A stretch of DNA of 64,000 nucleotides from TMED27 sp964350695 (GTDB lineage: Bacteria > Pseudomonadota > Alphaproteobacteria > Micavibrionales > Micavibrionaceae): contig CAYGKM010000001.1 of the NCBI GenBank assembly GCA_964350695.1, forward strand, positions 1-64,000. Reading direction: 5' to 3'. The notes beneath the pieces were generated by a model. The model made no database searches. It was not told the origin of the DNA and was given only the letters and a program-made list of their open reading frames with translations. Shown here one piece after another: positions 60,566 through 64,000 of the stretch; the stretch's first letter is position 1; each line of letters starts with the position of its first letter. Made by a program: the position numbers and the translations under genes.

Positions 60566-61663
60566 TTAAGTCCAGTTATCGCCCGCGCCAAGCAAACGGA
60601 TAGGCTCTTCGCCTTCGCCTCGCGCGGTGATTCTTCCAATGGCAACAACGCCTTCACCGCTTTCGGTAAAGCTGTTCGTAAGGGCTTCTGCATGTTCGGC
60701 TGCGCAAATAACAACCATGCCGATCCCTGCGTTTAAGGTCGTGCCCATATCGCGGGGTTTAAGATTTCCCATCTCGATCAGCCACTTAAACAATGGCGGC
60801 AAAGCCCAGCTTGAAGTGTCAATCTCCGCAGCCACGCTCTCAGGCAAAACGCGCGGCACGTTTTCAATCAATCCGCCCCCTGTAATATGCGCCATGCCCT
60901 TAATAGCGGGCGCAGAGTTTTCGCCTTTAATTTCAAGGGCTTTAAGTATCGACTTCACATACAGCCTTGTCGGCTCAAGCAAGGTTTCCACCAAAGGGCG
61001 ACCATTCGTAAACGGCGCGGGAGAGCCATAATCATACCCTTGCGCGTTCTCGATAATTTTGCGAACTAAGGAAAATCCGTTGGAGTGCAGCCCGCTGGAT
61101 TTCAAACCCAAAATCACATCTCCCGCCGCGATGCTTTCGCCCGTAATCATATTCTCGCGTTCAACCGCGCCGACCGTGAAGCCAGCCAAATCATAATCAC
61201 CTTCGGCATAAAGTCCGGGCATTTCGGCGGTCTCGCCGCCAATCAGCGCGCATCCTGAAAGCTCGCAGCCTTTGGCTACGCCTTTAATAACCGCTTCGGC
61301 CACGCCGGTATCAAGCTTGCCTGTGGCGAAATAATCAAGGAAGAACAAAGGCTCCGCGCCTTGCACGACAATATCGTTAACGCACATCGCCACCGCATCA
61401 ATTCCGATTGTGTCATGAATACCGCTATCGATTGCGATTTTTATCTTTGTGCCGACGCCGTCTGTGCCTGAAACCAGAACAGGATCTTTATATCCTGTTT
61501 CTTTTAAATCAAACAAAGCGCCAAATCCGCCAATGCCCGACATAACGCCGCTGCGCATCGTCTTTTTGATATGGGGTTTGATGTTTTCAATCAGGTCCGC
61601 GGCGGCATCAATATCCACGCCTGCCTCTTTATATGCGCTGTTTGGTGTATTGTTTTGGGTCAT
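60566..61663 (-). CDS. purM: Phosphoribosylformylglycinamidine cyclo-ligase
   Basis: PurM closes the imidazole ring of AIR using ATP. The 365-residue protein has the GGFGALFDL and LVSGTDGVGTKIKIA signatures, the metal segment GGETAEMPGLY and the C-terminal ITGGGLIENVPR. Length is at the long end of the family. It leads the purM-purN operon and is divergent from the DUF2066 gene, with about 77 bases between the starts for two promoters. Confidence 0.97.
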   Translation of the reverse strand: MTQNNTPNSAYKEAGVDIDAAADLIENIKPHIKKTMRSGVMSGIGGFGALFDLKETGYKDPVLVSGTDGVGTKIKIAIDSGIHDTIGIDAVAMCVNDIVVQGAEPLFFLDYFATGKLDTGVAEAVIKGVAKGCELSGCALIGGETAEMPGLYAEGDYDLAGFTVGAVERENMITGESIAAGDVILGLKSSGLHSNGFSLVRKIIENAQGYDYGSPAPFTNGRPLVETLLEPTRLYVKSILKALEIKGENSAPAIKGMAHITGGGLIENVPRVLPESVAAEIDTSSWALPPLFKWLIEMGNLKPRDMGTTLNAGIGMVVICAAEHAEALTNSFTESGEGVVAIGRITARGEGEEPIRLLGAGDNWT

Positions 61664-61740
61664 TGTTGATTTATAACTTCAATTCACGGTTTACTGACGG
61701 TATAACAGGATATTCCAAAAACAAAACAAAGTTGAGCCTA

Positions 61741-62967
61741 ATGCGCGGTGTTCGTTTTTTATTTTTGACCCTTTTTATACTCTTGTCGCAAAACGTATAC
61801 GCGGCGAGCGACCTTTTTACAATTGAAAATATCACTGTTGATGTTAGCGACGAAAACGCCATCAAGGCCAGACAGAAGGCTTTCGAAGAGGCGCAAAGCC
61901 AAGCTTTTGAAGAACTGGCGACGCGCATACTCACCGAAAGCGAGCGCGCAGGCTTTGTCGCCCCTGATGTTTCCATGATTTCGCGCATGATTCAGGATTT
62001 CGAAGTCAGCGACGAAAAACTCGCCAGTAAACGCTATGTCGGCACATATAAGATCAGATTTAAAGATCGGGATATTAAACGCTATTTTGCAAAATCAGGC
62101 TCTGAAGTTACGGATATCGCAGGGGGGCGGACGTTGATTCTGCCGTTTGAACAAAGCAACGGCCAAAGCCTTTTATGGTCGCCGCAAAATCAATGGATGC
62201 AAGCTTGGAACCGTGCAGAGGGCTTGAACGGCGTTGTGCCGATTGTTGTGCCGATAGGCGATCTTTCCGATGTGCAGGATATCAGAGATGACGAAGCGCT
62301 GATCTACAACCCGCGCAAGCTCGCGGAAATGCTGCGTCGTTACGATGCTAAAGAAGCTGTTGTGGCTATCGCCCAAGAACAACCTGACGGGTCTATAAAC
62401 ATCGAGCTGTACCGCACAGATCGCAACCGCCCGGAATTTGTTCACCAGATCACGCAGGCCGCGATTAACGGGCAGGGCGAGCAAATGCTCTATACCCTCG
62501 CAGCGGCCAAAGTCAAAGCGGCCTTAAGCGAAGACTGGAAGCGTAAAGTTGCCGTAAAACCCGCCGACCGAGGCGCAGGCATTCTTCATGCGCGTGTGCA
62601 ATTCGGCTCTTTGAGCGAGTGGACGCAAATTCAGCGCGGTCTGCAGCGCATCAGCGCCATAAACGACGTTTCCGTCAAGGCTGTCTCTCCGCGTGAAGCC
62701 TATATCGAGCTTCGCTATGACGGGCAGATGGAGCGCCTTCAACTTGCGCTCCAGCAAGCGGGTCTTACATTGGGCGCGCCGCGCTATTTGAACGCCAATA
62801 CAGCGCAGCGAGGATTGCTGCCTGATACATCCGCCGCGCCGCCTGTTTATGATTTAATCTATAGCACCTCCGCGCCGACACCCGCCGTGGGCTCAGGCTA
62901 CCAAAACGCCGCGCCAGACGGGCTGTTAAGTCCCAGAGGCAGCCAAGATTATAACGCGCAGTTTTAG
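61741..62967 (+). CDS. DUF2066-family exported protein
   Basis: A 408-residue protein with a signal peptide (RGVRFLFLTLFILLSQNVYA, then ASDLFTIENI). The mature N-terminal part has VDVSDENAIKARQKAFEEAQSQAFEELATRI, the DUF2066 pattern, and AIVPIGDLSDVQ-like sequence (here PIVVPIGDLSDVQDI). The C-terminal region has SLSEWTQIQRGLQRISAINDVSVKAVSPREAYIEL, a domain resembling small alpha-beta repeats. The frame opens at 61633, but ATG 61741 gives the signal peptide. Function unknown. It is followed 10 bases later by the permease gene; purM-DUF2066-permease is a common alphaproteobacterial arrangement. Confidence 0.87.
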   Translation: MRGVRFLFLTLFILLSQNVYAASDLFTIENITVDVSDENAIKARQKAFEEAQSQAFEELATRILTESERAGFVAPDVSMISRMIQDFEVSDEKLASKRYVGTYKIRFKDRDIKRYFAKSGSEVTDIAGGRTLILPFEQSNGQSLLWSPQNQWMQAWNRAEGLNGVVPIVVPIGDLSDVQDIRDDEALIYNPRKLAEMLRRYDAKEAVVAIAQEQPDGSINIELYRTDRNRPEFVHQITQAAINGQGEQMLYTLAAAKVKAALSEDWKRKVAVKPADRGAGILHARVQFGSLSEWTQIQRGLQRISAINDVSVKAVSPREAYIELRYDGQMERLQLALQQAGLTLGAPRYLNANTAQRGLLPDTSAAPPVYDLIYSTSAPTPAVGSGYQNAAPDGLLSPRGSQDYNAQF

Positions 62968-62977
62968 GAGGGATAAG

Positions 62978-64000
62978 ATGACCATTCGCAGCCACGCTTT
63001 TTTCTGGTCTTTGTCCTTTTTGGGCTTTATCGGCTTTGTGTATCTGTTCAAGGGCATTCTCATGCCGTTTGTCTTGGGGTTCGCGGTCGCATATCTTCTA
63101 AATCCGCTTGTGAATGCTTTTGGTAAGATCGGCGTTAATCGCGGCATCTCCGCGCTTTTAATCCTCGGCACGTTCTTGATCATCCTGTTCACAGCCATCG
63201 GCTTGCTGACGCCGCTTGTCTATAAACAAAGCCAGCAATTCGCCGATGATGTTCCCGGATATGCGGAAAGTTTAAGCGGATATATCGAGCCTGTAGTTCA
63301 GCGCGCCTCGATCCTTATAGGCGAGGACAATGCACAGCATATAAAAGATTCCATGAAGGGTCAATCGGGCAGCGCGGGCGAGATAGCCAAAAAAATCATC
63401 TCAGGGATAGCCGCTGGCGGGCAGGCCATCTTCGATACAATTTCTGTCCTTGTCTTGATGCCGATCGTAGCCTATTTCACGATGAAGGAATGGGTGCGTA
63501 TAACGCAATGGGCGAGGGAGCTCATGCCGCGAGACTATAAGGACACAATTTTGGATCTGCTTTCAAAGATAGATAAAAAAATATCCGGCTTTGTGCGCGG
63601 GCAGATCAGCGTCGCCGTTATCCTCGGTATATCCTACGCCATCGCCCTCACAATTGCGGGGCTGAAATATGGCTTCTTGATCGGGCTGCTTGCAGGGTTG
63701 ATCTCGATCATCCCGATGGTCGGCTCAACCGTGGGGTTGATCGTCAGCGTCGCCGTGGCCTGGTTCCAAGCCGGTGAGTGGTCATATGTCGCCATCATCG
63801 CTGCAATCTTCCTGTTCGGGCAACTCATCGAGGGCAACGTCCTCAGCCCGAAAATTATAGGCGAGAATGTCGGTATGCACCCGCTTTGGGTGTTTTTCGC
63901 GCTGATGGCGGGCGGCAGCTTGTTTGGCGTGCTGGGAATGCTGATCGCCGTGCCCATGGCGGCAGTGGCGGGCGTGCTTCTGGCTTTCGCAATCGCGCAA
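62978..64000 (+). CDS. AI-2E/PerM-family membrane protein (3' end outside window)
   Basis: The first 341 residues of a membrane protein that continues past the right edge. AGGAGG lies 7 bases before ATG 62978. Hydrophobic helices at the N-terminus (LSFLGFIGFVYLFKGILMPFVLGFAVAYLLNP) are followed by a soluble loop and more helices including KYGFLIGLLAGLISIIPMVGS and LFGQLIEGNVLSPKIIG, as in PerM/AI-2E family proteins. The transported substrate is not known. It is 10 bases downstream of the DUF2066 gene and likely cotranscribed. Confidence 0.93.
   Translation, partial: MTIRSHAFFWSLSFLGFIGFVYLFKGILMPFVLGFAVAYLLNPLVNAFGKIGVNRGISALLILGTFLIILFTAIGLLTPLVYKQSQQFADDVPGYAESLSGYIEPVVQRASILIGEDNAQHIKDSMKGQSGSAGEIAKKIISGIAAGGQAIFDTISVLVLMPIVAYFTMKEWVRITQWARELMPRDYKDTILDLLSKIDKKISGFVRGQISVAVILGISYAIALTIAGLKYGFLIGLLAGLISIIPMVGSTVGLIVSVAVAWFQAGEWSYVAIIAAIFLFGQLIEGNVLSPKIIGENVGMHPLWVFFALMAGGSLFGVLGMLIAVPMAAVAGVLLAFAIAQ

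Noticed and set aside
1..64000. tRNA, rRNA, CRISPR, insertion sequences and riboswitches
   Set aside because: All gaps between genes were read; none shows a cloverleaf, repeat-spacer array, transposase gene with terminal repeats, or a riboswitch core that I could recognise.

Overview
The window looks like chromosomal DNA of an alphaproteobacterium. Support comes from gene neighbourhoods typical of that class: purN-purM facing a DUF2066 protein and a PerM-type permease; a TPR protein and ETF-ubiquinone oxidoreductase facing a uracil-DNA-glycosylase-family gene and an Slt-type transglycosylase; a PodJ-like Sel1 protein; an aa3-oxidase subunit IV peptide; and a Wzc/Wza/VanZ/outer-membrane-barrel export block. 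A deep-branching lineage (for example Micavibrio-like or Rhodospirillales-like) is my guess only. Coding density is very high, many neighbours overlap by 1-20 bases, and no gene-free stretch exceeds about 250 bases. I saw no rRNA, tRNA, CRISPR array, insertion sequence or prophage.

Layout. 1-12.1 kb is a mixed housekeeping region: panB-panC (pantothenate), an HtrA/Deg protease, two small uncharacterised genes, a homodimer-type glycyl-tRNA synthetase, an SppA-like peptidase with a TrmN6-like methyltransferase, a small transglycosylase, an acyl-CoA dehydrogenase, a secreted Cys-rich protein, a KfrA-like HTH/coiled-coil protein behind a nested inverted repeat, and a SapC-family protein.

12.3-36.7 kb is a large surface-polysaccharide locus. 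Precursors: ugd, galE. Initiation: a WcaJ-type phosphoglycosyl transferase. Elongation: four glycosyltransferases. Modification: an acyltransferase, AsnB and a Cys-less AsnB relative. Flipping and polymerisation: Wzx-like and Wzy-like membrane proteins. Export: Wzc-like kinase, Wza-like lipoprotein, VanZ-like protein and an outer-membrane barrel. A beta-helix protein may act on the polymer. A divergent regulator pair (a repressor with an S24-like domain lacking the serine, and an XRE protein) flanks two near-identical palindromes inside this locus. A CysQ-type phosphatase is also embedded.

36.7-40.6 kb is a compact manganese (or iron) uptake operon, sitABCD-mntR, with a palindrome overlapping the predicted promoter. 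40.6-52.8 kb carries an ABC-F ATPase, the PodJ-like protein, ispE, a TPR protein, ETF-QO, a UDG-family protein, Slt and a HisN-like phosphatase. 52.9-59.6 kb holds alaS (with an AT-rich internal patch), a gene with a possible RelA/SpoT-like domain, ndk and a BarA-type hybrid kinase. 59.7-64 kb has the oxidase peptide, purN, purM, a DUF2066 protein and the start of a PerM-family permease that runs off the window.

The most interesting items are the RelA/SpoT-like orphan beside alaS, the paired asparagine-synthetase homologues in the polysaccharide locus, the Wzc-like kinase with an altered P-loop, the palindromic operators of the regulator pair, and the promoter/palindrome arrangement of the metal operon. 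All family assignments were made by reading the translations; no database search was run.
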